From NCBI GenBank assembly GCA_014281115.1, contig JACONQ010000003.1:682001-746000 (forward strand): a DNA stretch of 64,000 nt, read 5' to 3'. Below the pieces are notes generated by a model. It worked only from the letters and a program-made list of their open reading frames with translations, was not told where the DNA came from and did no database searches. This DNA comes from Laburnicola sp. R22_1. Its lineage: Eukaryota; Ascomycota; Dothideomycetes; Pleosporales; Didymosphaeriaceae. A program made the translations under genes and the position numbers. This document shows positions 10,809-20,868 of this stretch, piece after piece. How positions within the stretch are numbered: the first letter of the stretch is position 1; each line of letters opens with the position of its first letter.

Positions 10809-11436
10809 TCACCGTGGGCGGCGGGTACGGGGCGCAGGCCGGCTGTTGTTGGGCTTGGGTGAGAGAACCTGAGCCGCTGGGGCTGCGACCTTTCTCGAGG
10901 CCGCTCGAGTGCTTCTTGTAGGCCCGGGCGCAGACGCTGCAGGCTTGACAGCGGTCTTGACGCGCTTTTTCGGCACACTGAGTTCCTCATTTTCCTTATC
11001 ACCGTCATCGGATGGTCGCTTCTTCCCGCGAGTAGCTTTTGGTGCGGGTTTTGGTGCGGGTTTGGCGGGCGCTGCCCTCGTTTTGCGGGCGGCTGGTTGG
11101 ACTGCAGCTCGAACGGGAACAGGTGGTACTTCAATAATTGGTGCCACTTCTTTTTTGGCTGCTGCAGCTTTGACAGCCTTAGCTGGTATAGTAACGGAGG
11201 GGTCGAGTAGCTCGATGAGCTTCATATTGCGTTTGCTGTTGGGTATGCGATTGACGCGACGCTCTAGGCGCGACCGGAGACTCGCGACATGTGTTTCGCA
11301 CATCGCAACCAGTTTGTCTCTGCGCGTCGTGACTGTTCTTATTAGAAAAAACGACAATATTGCCATAAGAATGCTCACGTTCAAGCTCTAGGTTGGCTTT
11401 GATGGCGGCTTTGTCCTCCAAGGTGAGGTGCGACAT
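10809..11436 (-). CDS. nbl1: Nbl1/Borealin N-terminal domain protein (chromosomal passenger complex)
   Basis: Two exons: complement(10809..11332, 11379..11436), 193 aa, with a 46-nt phase-1 intron that has a TTCTAAT branch point. The N-terminus, joined across the intron, reads LTLEDKAAIKANLELE then TTRRDKLVAMCETHVASLRS and RLERRVNRIPNSKRNMKL. This matches the Nbl1/Borealin N-terminal helix pattern (a helix entering the three-helix bundle, then R-x-x-x-R-V-N-R-I-P). In yeast and animals this domain binds survivin (Bir1) and INCENP (Sli15) and localises Aurora B (Ipl1) to centromeres. The remaining 120 residues are a basic, Ala/Pro/Lys-rich tail with TRGKKRPSDD and PKKRVK nuclear-signal-like patches. 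The protein is longer than yeast Nbl1 but shorter than animal Borealin. The gene is head-to-head with rpn10. Confidence 0.83.
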
Positions 11437-12037
11437 GTTGACGATGTTTGTTATTGCTGTGTTTTGGATTGAGTTGTCTTTCAATCGTGGTGCAGCCCAG
11501 ATGAAGAAGCCGAGGGTGCGTGTATACGTGGGATCTTTGGTTTTCTGGGTATGCGGCTTCGAGGATTCCTTTTCCGGTTGATGTTGATATTGGTGGAAGA
11601 AGAAAGGCGTGGAGGTGGTGAGCATCCGACTTGCCGCTGCCGCACGGGGCAACCAGGTCCGCGTGGCTTGGCAATGACGCGAAGTCTTGTGATCCTCCAT
11701 CACTGCGACCGCTGCTCAGACAGCACCTAGTAATTCAATTGCGCAATCTCTTTCAGGTTGTGCATAGCAACGGAGCACCTGGACCTCACTACTCAACAGT
11801 ACGCGGCTCAGCTACACGTGCCTGGGAATTATCCAAACAATCATAGCGGATTCAGCACCTCGATCCACGGATCCACCATCCATTGGGGCGACACACGTGA
11901 CCGACTTATAATCCCCGGCTTCACTGCTCGCTTGTGAGCTCTTGGGTAGCTCCGACGTCCGCAACAGCCCGCACCTCACATCCACACCCACCGACAACGC
12001 TTCAATACTCCACGCTCGACCCTCCCAACTCGCCACC
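11437..12037. promoter_or_regulatory. divergent promoter region, nbl1-like / rpn10
   Basis: A 600-bp gap between two divergently transcribed start codons must contain both promoters. No coding frame is supported. I see no specific operator beyond pyrimidine-rich tracts near the rpn10 side. Confidence 0.5.
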
Positions 12038-13081
12038 ATGGTATTAGAAGCTTCTATGATCATGTCAGTTCTAGCGCCGTCCCAACTCGAGCGTCTCACT
12101 AATTATTCGCAGCGTTGACAACAGCGAAGCGAGCCGGAACGGCGATTATGTGTACGTATCGTGCTATTCGAAGCCGCGACTCTGGATACTGATTCGGCAC
12201 CAGACCATCGCGATGGGAAGCGCAAGCTGACGCCGTAAACCTCATCTTCTCCGCAAAGACGCAGGCGAATCCAGAGTCGTCCGTCGGTCTCATGACCATG
12301 GGAGGCAACACCCCAGAAATCCTCACTACCCTTACTACAGATATCGGCAAGATCCTCGACGGCTTGCATAGGACAAAGATAAGGGGGAGCTCGCACTTCT
12401 CTACCGGCCTCAACGTCGCCGCGGTACGTAGCTTGGGTTTCGACCTCACGTACCCCACCGCGCTAACGATGACATTAGTTGGCTCTGAAGCACCGCCAGA
12501 ACAAGTCGCAGAAGCAGCGGATAGTTCTCTTCACCTGCAGCCCCATCGAGGAGGATGAGAAGGACCTCGTCAAGTTGTCAAAACGAATGAAGAAGAACGG
12601 CATAAGCGTCGACATCATCGCATTTGGCGAACTTGGAGAAGAGACGACCAAGAAGCTTGAGAAGTTCAGCGAGAACTGCCAGAGCCAGGAGGGATCACAC
12701 CTTGCCGTCATTCAACCTAGTTCCAACCTGCTCAGCGATTCGCTTATCACCACCCCCATACTTGGCGGAGATAGTAGTTCCGGTAGTGCAGGAGCAGGAA
12801 ACGCTGGCGGAGAAGGAGGTGAAGCTGGTGGCAACTCTTTCGAATTCGGAGTGGACCCGTCCCTAGACCCGGAACTTGCACTAGCCTTGAGGATGAGCTA
12901 CGAAGAGGAGAAGGCACGACAAGATAAGGAGAAAAAGGCCAAAGAGGCTGCAGAGGGCAAGACCGAACTCGAACCGGTAGCCGAGGGCGATGAGAAGCAG
13001 CCGTTGCTGGACGATCAGGGTCAGCCGAGCGGAAGTGGAAGCAAAGACAAGAAGGACGAAGACAAGATGGACACTGCATGA
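12038..13081 (+). CDS. rpn10: 26S proteasome regulatory subunit Rpn10
   Basis: Four exons: 12038..12063, 12113..12151, 12204..12423, 12479..13081, 295 aa. The first two exons are only 26 and 39 nt; joined they give MVLEASMIIVDNSEASRNGDYV, the conserved start of the Rpn10 VWA domain with its DNSE metal-ion-adhesion-like motif. The VWA domain covers residues about 1-190 and includes GLNVAALALKHRQNKS. A ubiquitin-interacting motif follows at about 225-243 (DPELALALRMSYEEEKAR). The tail is charged and Lys/Glu-rich. Rpn10 sits at the base-lid interface of the 19S particle and captures ubiquitin chains through the UIM. A Gly/Ser-rich linker separates the VWA domain and UIM. The length is between yeast (268 aa) and human (377 aa, two UIMs); only one UIM is seen here. 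Confidence 0.96.
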
Positions 13082-13545
13082 GTCGGGTATGTGGCGAGTG
13101 TTGCGCATCTTAGGCGTTCAAGGGGGGAATACTCGGACTAGCGCATGCGAACGTCTGATGAATATGCTATAGACGGCTTTTGACCAGAGTAACAATATGC
13201 TGTCGTGGACCAAATGCGATTTGTAATATCATGACAACATTAACTGTCCGTAGCCTTTGTTGTACGGTGATTATAGTTTGATACCTGTGGTACTCAACCA
13301 TGACCTAGCACCCTATCTTGTCCCATTACACATTATTGTGCAGACACGAATCTTCTTCTGTCCGCTAGTTCCTAAGCTTCTGGCTGATTGTGGAACCAGC
13401 AGTCGGCTGACTTTTGCTCTCGCCCGCCTGCTTGCCTCGTGTTGCTCTTCCCTTTGTACCAGTCTCGCTACAACCGGCTTGACAAATCCCATGGCTCTGA
13501 CCAAGTTCTGGCTGAATGAATATCAATCCCAATCCCACCCGCCCC
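13082..13545. other. convergent intergenic region, rpn10 / trs23
   Basis: The 3' ends of two convergent genes meet here. Nothing else is recognised; open frames are short and featureless. Confidence 0.5.
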
Positions 13546-14130
13546 TCAACCCCTTACTTTCACAAATCCATCCAACCCACGATCGAACTTCTCACACCTG
13601 ATCGGCATTTCCACGGTATAGAACGGGTTCTTCATCACAAAGTCTGCGTACAGCTCGTAGATTTTCTTCATCATGCTATCAATGTTGGGCTGCTGCGGTT
13701 CTGTGAACAGCAGAAACTTTATGCCAGTAAGCGTCTGGAAGCATTGCATGCGGAATTGTGAGCTTTCGAGGACCTCGATGCCTGTTGGGCGGTAGGTGAG
13801 GGGGGAAGGCGCGAGATTGGCAGCGGGAGCGGAGGCACCTGTCGGTGGTGCTGGAGGATTCGGACAGAGTTGCTTTGTTATGGCATGCATTCTAGTCGTC
13901 TATTAGTCTGCTGTAGGAAAAGTGAGCGTGAGTGCGCACCCGTGGAAAGATCCAGCGAGCATGAGAAGGTCGTTGCTCGAGAGCTTGTTCATGCCCGTGT
14001 GGAATTCCCGATTGTAAATCAGACCACCAGACTTGCTGATCACGAAAAGAGCAAATACCACCCTGAAAAGCATCAGTAATATGTATAGCAAGCAAAGCGC
14101 AATCAAGGTACATGCGGCGAGTACTCACAT
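13546..14130 (-). CDS. trs23: TRAPP complex subunit Trs23/TRAPPC4
   Basis: Three exons: complement(13546..13891, 13940..14062, 14129..14130), 156 aa. The middle exon encodes [20 protein letters not shown], the longin-like start of TRAPPC4. The last exon carries [20 protein letters not shown] and [14 protein letters not shown] then [23 protein letters not shown], the conserved C-terminal half. The conserved N-terminal Met-Val-Val-Phe can only be made if the ATG is split, with AT at 14130-14129 and G at 14062 after a 66-nt intron (GTGAGT..CAG). Otherwise translation starts inside that intron at an in-frame ATG giving [16 protein letters not shown]4 is a core subunit of the TRAPP Rab-GEF that activates Ypt1 for ER-Golgi tethering. 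A proline/alanine-rich insert (residues about 55-75) sits where other TRAPPC4 proteins carry a PDZ-like insertion. Confidence 0.9.
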
Positions 14131-14586
14131 CCTAAGAAATACCTGAACAGTACACCTCCGCTTGGCGTCCGTTCGCCGTGGCTCTTGAAATCGGAGACGA
14201 GTATAACTCGTACAATCAAATGCCAATCAGAGATATAGAACTTGGTAATCCAGGCTGCTTCAGGACTCACTGGAAGCATTCAGTTGAGCTCATGAGAAGG
14301 CCCGCTGTTGGAGTTGGGGCGGTGAATCGGTATCGGCAACAGGGATCTGACCGCCCGCATTCTGCCCCTCCCTAACTCCGCTGTGAGCTGTGCTTCACCA
14401 GGCTCCGTATTTCACCCTCACCAACCGGTCGCTGCCCCCACTACCCGAGACTTGAGATCTAGCCAACGTTTGCGTGCCCTCGCCCGTCATTTACCAGGTT
14501 GACACACACCACTCTCACCCTTTTACTAGTACAACGGCAGCTCGAGCCTGGGCCTCTCTGTCTGGTGTCCCCTACGTCTACATACA
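14131..14586. promoter_or_regulatory. divergent promoter region, trs23 / tandem-UBC gene
   Basis: A 456-bp gap between divergent start codons. It must supply both promoters and the 5' leader of trs23. No specific element is recognised. Confidence 0.45.
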
Positions 14587-16102
14587 ATGTCGAATCAGTC
14601 GATTTTGCGCATCACTCGCGTACGTGGCCTCATACGCGTATATTACTACGGAAGCTGACGCGGCTTAGGAACTGAGCGACATCCAGCGGGGACCTGATCT
14701 CTGTGAGTGTAATCGTTGCCTAGGGATTACGACGTTTGCTAACGTATGGTAGCTCTTGCTGTTGCTTGCCGCGATATTGACGTGCGCCACGTGCGAGCCC
14801 TCATCATCGGACCCCCAGACACGCCGTACGAGTTCGGCTTCTTCGAATTCACCGTGAAGTTCACGCGCGATTACCCTACGAAAGCCCCCGTCGTCCATTC
14901 AATCACGACCAATTCAGGTCGAACTAGGTTCAATCCCAACATCTACGCCTCAGGCAAGGTCTGCTTGTCAATCCTAGGGTAGGTGGAACATCATATTTAT
15001 CAATAGGGTTGATTAACAAAGGGATTGCAGTACATGGCGAGGCGAGCGGGGCGAGGAGTGGTCCTCCGCGCAAGGCCTGGAGTCAATCCTAATCTCCATT
15101 CAGAGTCTCATGTCTTCGAACCCTTACGAGAATGAGCCAGGATTCGAGGACGCAAAATCCGATTACGACAAGAAGAATCAGGCTGCCTATGTAGCGAAGA
15201 TCCGACACGAGACGTTGCGCGTCTCCGTTATCGAGCGACTCGAAGACTATATGGGCATCGAGAGGGGTAAGGGCCCTGGAGTTACTGTCTACAATGCGGA
15301 GGAGGACTACCAATCGGGGGCTGCTGATGCACCTTTCGAGCCGTTCAAGGACCTCTGCAAGCGTCGGTTCTTATGGTACTACGAGTCCTACCTTGCGAGT
15401 ATCGAGAATGAAATGAAGAAACACAAGGATAACGAGAAGTTCGAAAAGATGCCGTTTGAAGGCCCTTCAAACGCCATGGAGGGCACTTTTCAGTATAAGT
15501 CGTTGAAGCTGCGTCTACAGGCCATCCTCGAGAAGCTGAACGAGGAGACTATCAGTTGGGCTGCGGAGGGCATGCTGGCTGTTCGGAAAGAGATGGGCAT
15601 AGCAAGCAACCTCCAGCGACAGTATGAGCAAATTGTCGAAAACTACAAGAAGAATGATGCTGTCACGCTCGATCTCGACTTGGTCGACAAGAACCCTTTC
15701 ATCTGGCGACTGGTACTATTCGGTCGACCGATGACGAATCTCGACGGAGGTATGTTGCGAACCTCTATCAAAGTATACCAGCTGACGTTTACAGGCATGT
15801 TCTGCATCATGATACACATCAGCCCGAAGTTTCCCGATGTGTTACCGCGCGTCAAGTTCGACACTCCTATCTTTCACCACCGGGTGTCGCCATACGGCAT
15901 CCTCTGCTACAATGCCGCTCGCAAGGACGATATGAAGTCACACATCGAAGCCATCATCGAGTATATCGAAGAGGAATCACCCGCATACGACCCGCGCACC
16001 TTGGTTAATCTGGAGGCGGCGAAGCTGTTCTGGGGAAGCGCCGAAGAGAAGAAGCTGTACAACCGTCGCCTGCGACGGTCGGCACAGGACAGTGCCGAGT
16101 AA
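14587..16102 (+). CDS. tandem UBC-domain protein (UBE2Z-like E2)
   Basis: Five exons: 14587..14619, 14669..14702, 14753..14978, 15031..15749, 15795..16102, 439 aa. Residues 1-150 form a class E2 UBC domain related to UBE2Z. They include IIGPPDTPYEFGFFEF, then FNPNIYASGKVCLSILGTW, with the HPN motif as NPN (83-85) and catalytic Cys93. The segment after the active site (NPYENEPGFEDAKSDYDKKN) is typical of UBE2Z-type E2s. A helical linker follows. A second UBC-like domain occupies about 310-430 (FCIMIHISPKFPDVLPRVKF, then FHHRVSPYGILCYN). It keeps a Cys (375) but has Arg where HPN has Asn. The last intron is 45 nt (GTATGT, CTGAC, CAG) and would not break the frame if retained. The protein is likely a ubiquitin (or ubiquitin-like) conjugating enzyme; the second domain may be regulatory. 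Confidence 0.88.
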
Positions 16103-16478
16103 GCCGAACATGGGCATGGGTTACCTTCAGGGTGCTAACAGCAACCGCAGGAATTTTGGCTGATATCAGCGCGCGAAACGTCTCCCCGCTGCTTGCTCAA
16201 AGGGCAGCTTAATGATGATATGGTACTAATAGAATGAGGGTTGATACCCGGATTCCCCCACACGGGTCCACACATCAGGAGTCCTGGATGGAGTTCAAAG
16301 GCAAATCGCATCTTATGGCGCACGTTTGAAATATTTTGACGCGTATATGCGTGATGGTCAATTACTACGGATCCATGATTGGCTAGTAGGTATATTAAAT
16401 TACAATATCTACAAGTTCACTGAAAGGCAAAAGCAGAGGCGTGGCCGTGGTGATTAAGCGTAACCTAGGGTGCACCTC
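16103..16478. other. convergent intergenic region
   Basis: The 3' flanks of the tandem-UBC gene and erg26 meet here. The sequence is somewhat AT-rich near 16380-16420. No gene, repeat or RNA is recognised. Confidence 0.5.
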
Positions 16479-17652
16479 TCACTGGTCTTTCTTCTGTGCC
16501 TGTTTCGCTTCGTTCTCTAGATGATGCCTCACGCCTCTTCGGATACCCTCATCAAGCTCGACAAGCGGATGATATCCTAGTCGGCGCCTAGCCTTGTCGA
16601 TGCTGTGATACTTGTTCAATGTGCTGTACCTTACCTGCTTCCTTGTGATATTCGGCGTGCGACCGATGGCCCAGAAGACCCATTCCAACACGGCTCCTAC
16701 CGTCATCGCAAAATCCCTATCCAACTTCCACACTCCCGACAACGGTCTTCTATCTCCCGCCTCATGCCACACCGCCCTTGCATAGTCCCAAAAGTACACG
16801 GGCTGTCCATTCGTTATGAAGAAAGCCTCTCCATCTACGCGCTCCGTGTCCAACGGCACGGTGGGCAGTATCTTGTGCGAGTGCAGCAGGGCCTGCACAG
16901 CGAGCAGGTGCCCATAGGCTACGTTCTCGACGTAGGTAAAGTCGAACAGGTTTTCGTTGGCACCGACCTGGAATTTTGTCTGGCCTTTGCGGTAGGCGCT
17001 GATTATGGGAGGTAGGTTTTGCACGTCGCCTTCGCCGAAGATGCCAGCGGGGCGGATGGCGCAGGTGAGGAAGGTGGAAGGAGTGCGGTTTGCAGCGAGG
17101 ACGGCAGTTTCGGCGTAGGCCTGTCAGTTTAATTAGTAGCTGACTGCGAGGAAGGACCTTGAAGGAGCGTGGTGGTACCTTTGTGGAGGTATAGTACTCT
17201 GGCTGCGCGTCTCCTGTGACCATCGGCCAGTCCTCATTCGCATTTACGAGCTCCATGTCCGGTCCTAAGATCACGCTCGCCGAGCTCGTATACACAAATG
17301 CCTTCACGCCCGTGTCTTGCGCTGCTTTCAGCAGGTTCTGCGTCCCTTGCACCGTCACTTTGTCATGCACTTCGTTCGGCAGGTGGAAATGCGGAGCCGC
17401 CGTGTGGATAATCGCATCTGCTTTGATCTCCCCAAACAGCTTCGTCATGGCCTCCAGATCCGTGATGTCGCCATCGTGGTATGAGACTTGGGGAGAAGCA
17501 TTGCGGTTTGAACTTGTGCGCAGGTCGACGACGGAGACGGTGGTGGAGGGATGGCGCTTGACGATTAGGGAGACAATGTGTGAGCCGAGGAAGCCGCATC
17601 CGCCGATGACGACGACTTTTCCGAGGGAGGGTACGGGGTTACGGGCGGCCAT
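16479..17652 (-). CDS. erg26: sterol-4alpha-carboxylate 3-dehydrogenase (Erg26-type)
   Basis: Two exons: complement(16479..17120, 17179..17652), 371 aa. This is an extended short-chain dehydrogenase/3-beta-HSD fold. The NAD(P) motif GGCGFLGSHI is at residues 17-26, an acidic VVDLRTSS follows beta-2, a GDITDLEAM segment binds the adenine, and VYTSSASVI precedes the catalytic YTSTK (Tyr154, Lys158). After the intron come FGEGDVQNLPPIISAYRKGQ and NLFDFTYVENVAYGHLLA, characteristic of Erg26/NSDHL. Erg26 oxidatively decarboxylates the C-4 methyl-derived carboxylate in ergosterol synthesis at the ER. The start at 17652 sits in ACCATGG, directly before the conserved N-terminus; an in-frame ATG at 17748 would add a Thr/Pro-rich leader. 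Filamentous fungi often carry two Erg26-like genes, so this could be a paralogue. It is head-to-head with the UBE3D-like gene. Confidence 0.9.
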
Positions 17653-18002
17653 GGTGGGTGCAATTGGGCTAGGGGGTGTGGTGGCAGAGGTCGTCGTCGT
17701 TTTTGTGGAGAGCATGGGGTGCGTCCATGTTTTGAGCTTCGGCCCCATCCTGCAGGGATTCGAGCTATTCCTCTAATGACGACTCACGAGGACGACTGTG
17801 CGTACTTTCTCTTTTACCTTGTAGTTGTTCCGCATCTCCTCGCCTCCGGAATAGAGGATATTTCCCATCAATCTCACTGTCTAGGACACCTCTCGCTGCA
17901 GTGCAGGCGGGGATACTTCGGAGCTCACATTTCATATTGCAGAGCGAGCTCGCTCTCCTCACCCTCCCCCACCGCGACCAGTATGGCTCACGCAACCCTA
18001 TC
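17653..18002. promoter_or_regulatory. divergent promoter region, erg26 / UBE3D-like
   Basis: A 350-bp region separates two divergent start codons and must hold both promoters. In-frame extensions of either gene into it (ATG at 17748 on minus, at 17901 on plus) are possible but not favoured. No specific operator is recognised. Confidence 0.45.
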
Positions 18003-19764
18003 ATGCCCCCTTCGACGCTCCCCGCGTCTGCATATGATGCGCTCGAGCTCCCAGCCGAGACGGTGAAGATACTAACGAATCCCACACCCGAGACTTCCCC
18101 CGCGTCCATAGCGGCTCCGAACTTACTGCAGGACCCGCAACAACCCGGGCGGCGTCTCGCCATGAACGAATCTTCGATCGCGCTCTATGCGGAGCTCCTG
18201 CTGCATATACGGACCGTCACGTTGTTCGCGTCACTGCGCACTGTGCATACGCGCGGGACAAAGGCGACGCTGGCTAGCGATGGCTGCTCCATTACTGTCA
18301 GCCACGAAGGCGAGTCGGCCACAATTCGACTTCCCATCCAGGTGGAAGGAGGAGGCGATGCCGCGCTCTCGCTGCCTGCAAGCCCGCCGAGCAAAGACCT
18401 GACTCTGCGGTTGCAGATCGAAGAGAAGGAGGGCTCAGACCTGCTTGGTACCTTGCTGTCGGAAGAACGCAAGGCGAATATCGTGCCTTGGGATGGCGCG
18501 TCGCTGGGTGATATGGAGGAAGTCGCGATCCACTGCGAGAGTTGTGAAAAGATTATCGTATCGGCAGATGCTATCAGTGAGTGGAGAGACCTGCCGAACG
18601 AGAATTGGGCAGAGATGATGGACTTTTGGCACTGCCATAAGCCGGATGAGCATCACCTGCATGACCACACGCACGAGGACGCGATTGGGAATAAGGGCTA
18701 TGCGGCCGGTAATAGGCTGCAAGCTGCGGATGGAGTAGGCTTTGTGGATCTGGCAAGCTTCTTGCTGAAGGATCAGGATTGCAGAGGGGTCGAGGTAGGT
18801 CACCAGTGCCCTTTCTTAGACTTTTGCGTGGCACTTGTGGGTATCAAGAAGGCGACCTTAGCCTTTCCATGGCAGCGTCATCGATACAACTACCCTAGAT
18901 CGATAGGCTCTGTACACTTAACTCGCGCGCTTTCAGATCCTCTTCCTTGGGAGATGGGCCTTTTGGTGCTGTGAGGGAGCGGCCTGGTCGTTTCGCTACC
19001 ATTATGCCCAGAGACTCTTGGGAATGGCGGGATAAGAGCAGGCAACATCTATACTTATATCACATCTCTATTTATCTCTAATATCCATTCGCACTTCTCC
19101 ACCATTTCTCCGTTCTTGTGTGTGCTAACTTGACCCTCAGGCTTCGGACACATCGCTACTCTGCAAACACTGCAAACATATCCTAGGCACTCCCGACGAA
19201 GCCTCCACAGGCTGGCGTATCTACAAGCACTGCATCGGCATCTCTACTGCCGCCACCGGCTCCGAGCCCACCACATACACACCCCAGAAATGGATATCAG
19301 CCCGCCTCCTCTCCCTCATCGAAAACACCGGCCTTCGAAAATTCCACGTCCACCCCGACACCGCCGCCTCCTCTTCAGAACCCAACGCCCAACCAGTCCC
19401 CTCACTCTTCCTCTGGGTCTTCACCCCAGACCTCTTCTACTCGTCTTCGATAGACAGCCGCGGCCCAAGGCGCTCGATGAAAGTCTTTTACCAAGAGCAG
19501 ACGTGGACGCCGCCGAAACCGGGGGAGGTGGAGAGGGCGGACGTGGAGGATGTAGTGTTTCCTAGCGGGTTGTTTGAGGAGTTGGGAAGGGCGTTGGAGG
19601 AGAGTCAGAGGGTGTTGCCGGGGAGTGCGAGGAAGTTTCAGGGGTGGGAGGTTGGGTTGTTGGAGAGGTTTGATGTTGGGGATGTGCGGGGGAAGAAAGT
19701 GGATGGTGAGGGAGAGGAAGATGTAGCTAGGGTGGATATGGCTGCGGATGCGGCGTCGATATGA
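18003..19764 (+). CDS. UBE3D/Ipa1-like E3 (HECT_2, E2-binding protein)
   Basis: Two exons: 18003..18794 and 19141..19764, 471 aa. The joining intron is unusually long for this window (346 nt) but ends with a good branch point (TGCTAAC) and CAG, and the join is in phase 0. Exon 1 contains a CESCEKIIV pair followed by WRDLPNENWAEMMDFWHCHK, the signature of the UBE3D/Ipa1 family. Exon 2 opens with a second pair, CKHCKHILG, then TGWRIYKHCI and a long C-terminal domain. UBE3D binds E2 enzymes and promotes ubiquitination in vitro; yeast Ipa1 is essential and linked to pre-mRNA 3'-end processing. Whether the fungal protein has E3 activity is inference. The start at 18003 (MPPSTLPASAY) is preferred over an in-frame ATG at 17901. 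Confidence 0.85.
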
Positions 19765-20049
19765 CTCTGTGTCATACTGGACAGAACAATGATAAGGAGT
19801 GAGCCTGTCAAAGGAGAAAGCTGTTGGTTGGAGAGGCACCAAAGATGAACACTAGTTAAATTAATTAAATTAGAGTAAAAAGTCTACTAGTTAGACTTAA
19901 AAGATAATCTATGTATAGAGAATTACGTGATAGGGTTCAAACTAACAAAACCTGCACATGGTGCCCTAGAACATTTACATCATCCAAATCCTGTACTATT
20001 TTCCCCGCTCAGGAACCTTTCCATGTCTTGTACGACCCCTTTTCCACCT
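19765..20049. other. convergent intergenic region
   Basis: This short AT-rich stretch around 19850-19930 lies between the UBE3D-like gene and the MFS pseudogene. No gene or repeat is seen. Confidence 0.45.
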
Positions 20050-20868
20050 CTACGTAGTAAACTCCCATCCCGGATGCCTATCTCCCAGCTTCAAATCCTC
20101 CTCTGTATCATGGAAGCCACCCGTCTGAGGACACGCCGCAATGTAATCTTTCTTTCGCTCATTCTCTCTCGCCAAACGCCACCACAAAACACTAACAACG
20201 ACGACGTTCCCAACCAAGTAGCCCAGCGCAACCGAATGCCCCAACACATACCGAGGCGAGGTCTTCGGTCGACACAACTGCGTCCCAATCACAGCGCCCA
20301 AATTCCCAATGCTGATCTGCATCGCATTAGCCGTAGCGCGCTTTGTCTGGCCTGAGACGTTGACGGCGGGCCACGAGAGGACGAGCGCGACTGAGGGATA
20401 AATGCCCATGGCTGCGAAGAATGTGCCGGCGTAGGAGACGCCAGGTCTGGCGGTGGGGTTCTTTTTCGCGAGGAGAACGATGTAGCCTATGGTTGCGACT
20501 GAAGAGGCGATGATTGTGAAAAGAGCGCGACATTTGCGTCGTTCAGCTAGGACGGCCCAAATGACTGTTAGAATTGTTGCTGCGGCGTAAGGTGGTATGG
20601 TGAGAAGTTGGGATTGAGCAGCCGTGTAGCCCATGTCTCTGATGATTGTGGGCTGGCGTGTCGCCGTGTCAGCAGGTGAATGTAGATTGCAAACGATTGG
20701 CTTACTTACTAAGAAGAGTGATAATGTGTATAGGGGTAAGCTTATAGTGTGGAAGCAAGCGCCGTACAGCTATATTTTGGGATCTTTACACGCGTCTAGC
20801 ACGGCGGTCCAGGTGAATTTCTCGTCGTTTGTGGAATCGCTGTCGCTTCCGAGGCGGGCTTGGATAAC
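20050..20868 (-). pseudogene. Dal5-type MFS transporter remnant (5'-truncated, in-frame stop)
   Basis: Two exon-like blocks: complement(20050..20652, 20710..20868). The 3' block encodes PTIIRDMGYTAAQSQLLTIP and later VLSWPAVNVSGQTKRATANA then MQISIGNLGAVIGTQL, the C-terminal half of allantoate/anion:cation symporter (Dal5/ACS) proteins. The 5' block reads GSDSDSTNDEKFTWTAVLDA then CKDPKI-stop-LYGACFHT. The stop (TAG, 20772..20770) stands where the family has a conserved Trp, consistent with TGG to TAG. A normal intron (GTAAGT..CAG) joins the blocks in frame. Upstream of 20868 the first six helices are missing and replaced by unrelated sequence. The gene is therefore both truncated and interrupted. 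The G-to-A change fits RIP-type mutation, but one site proves nothing. Confidence 0.8.
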
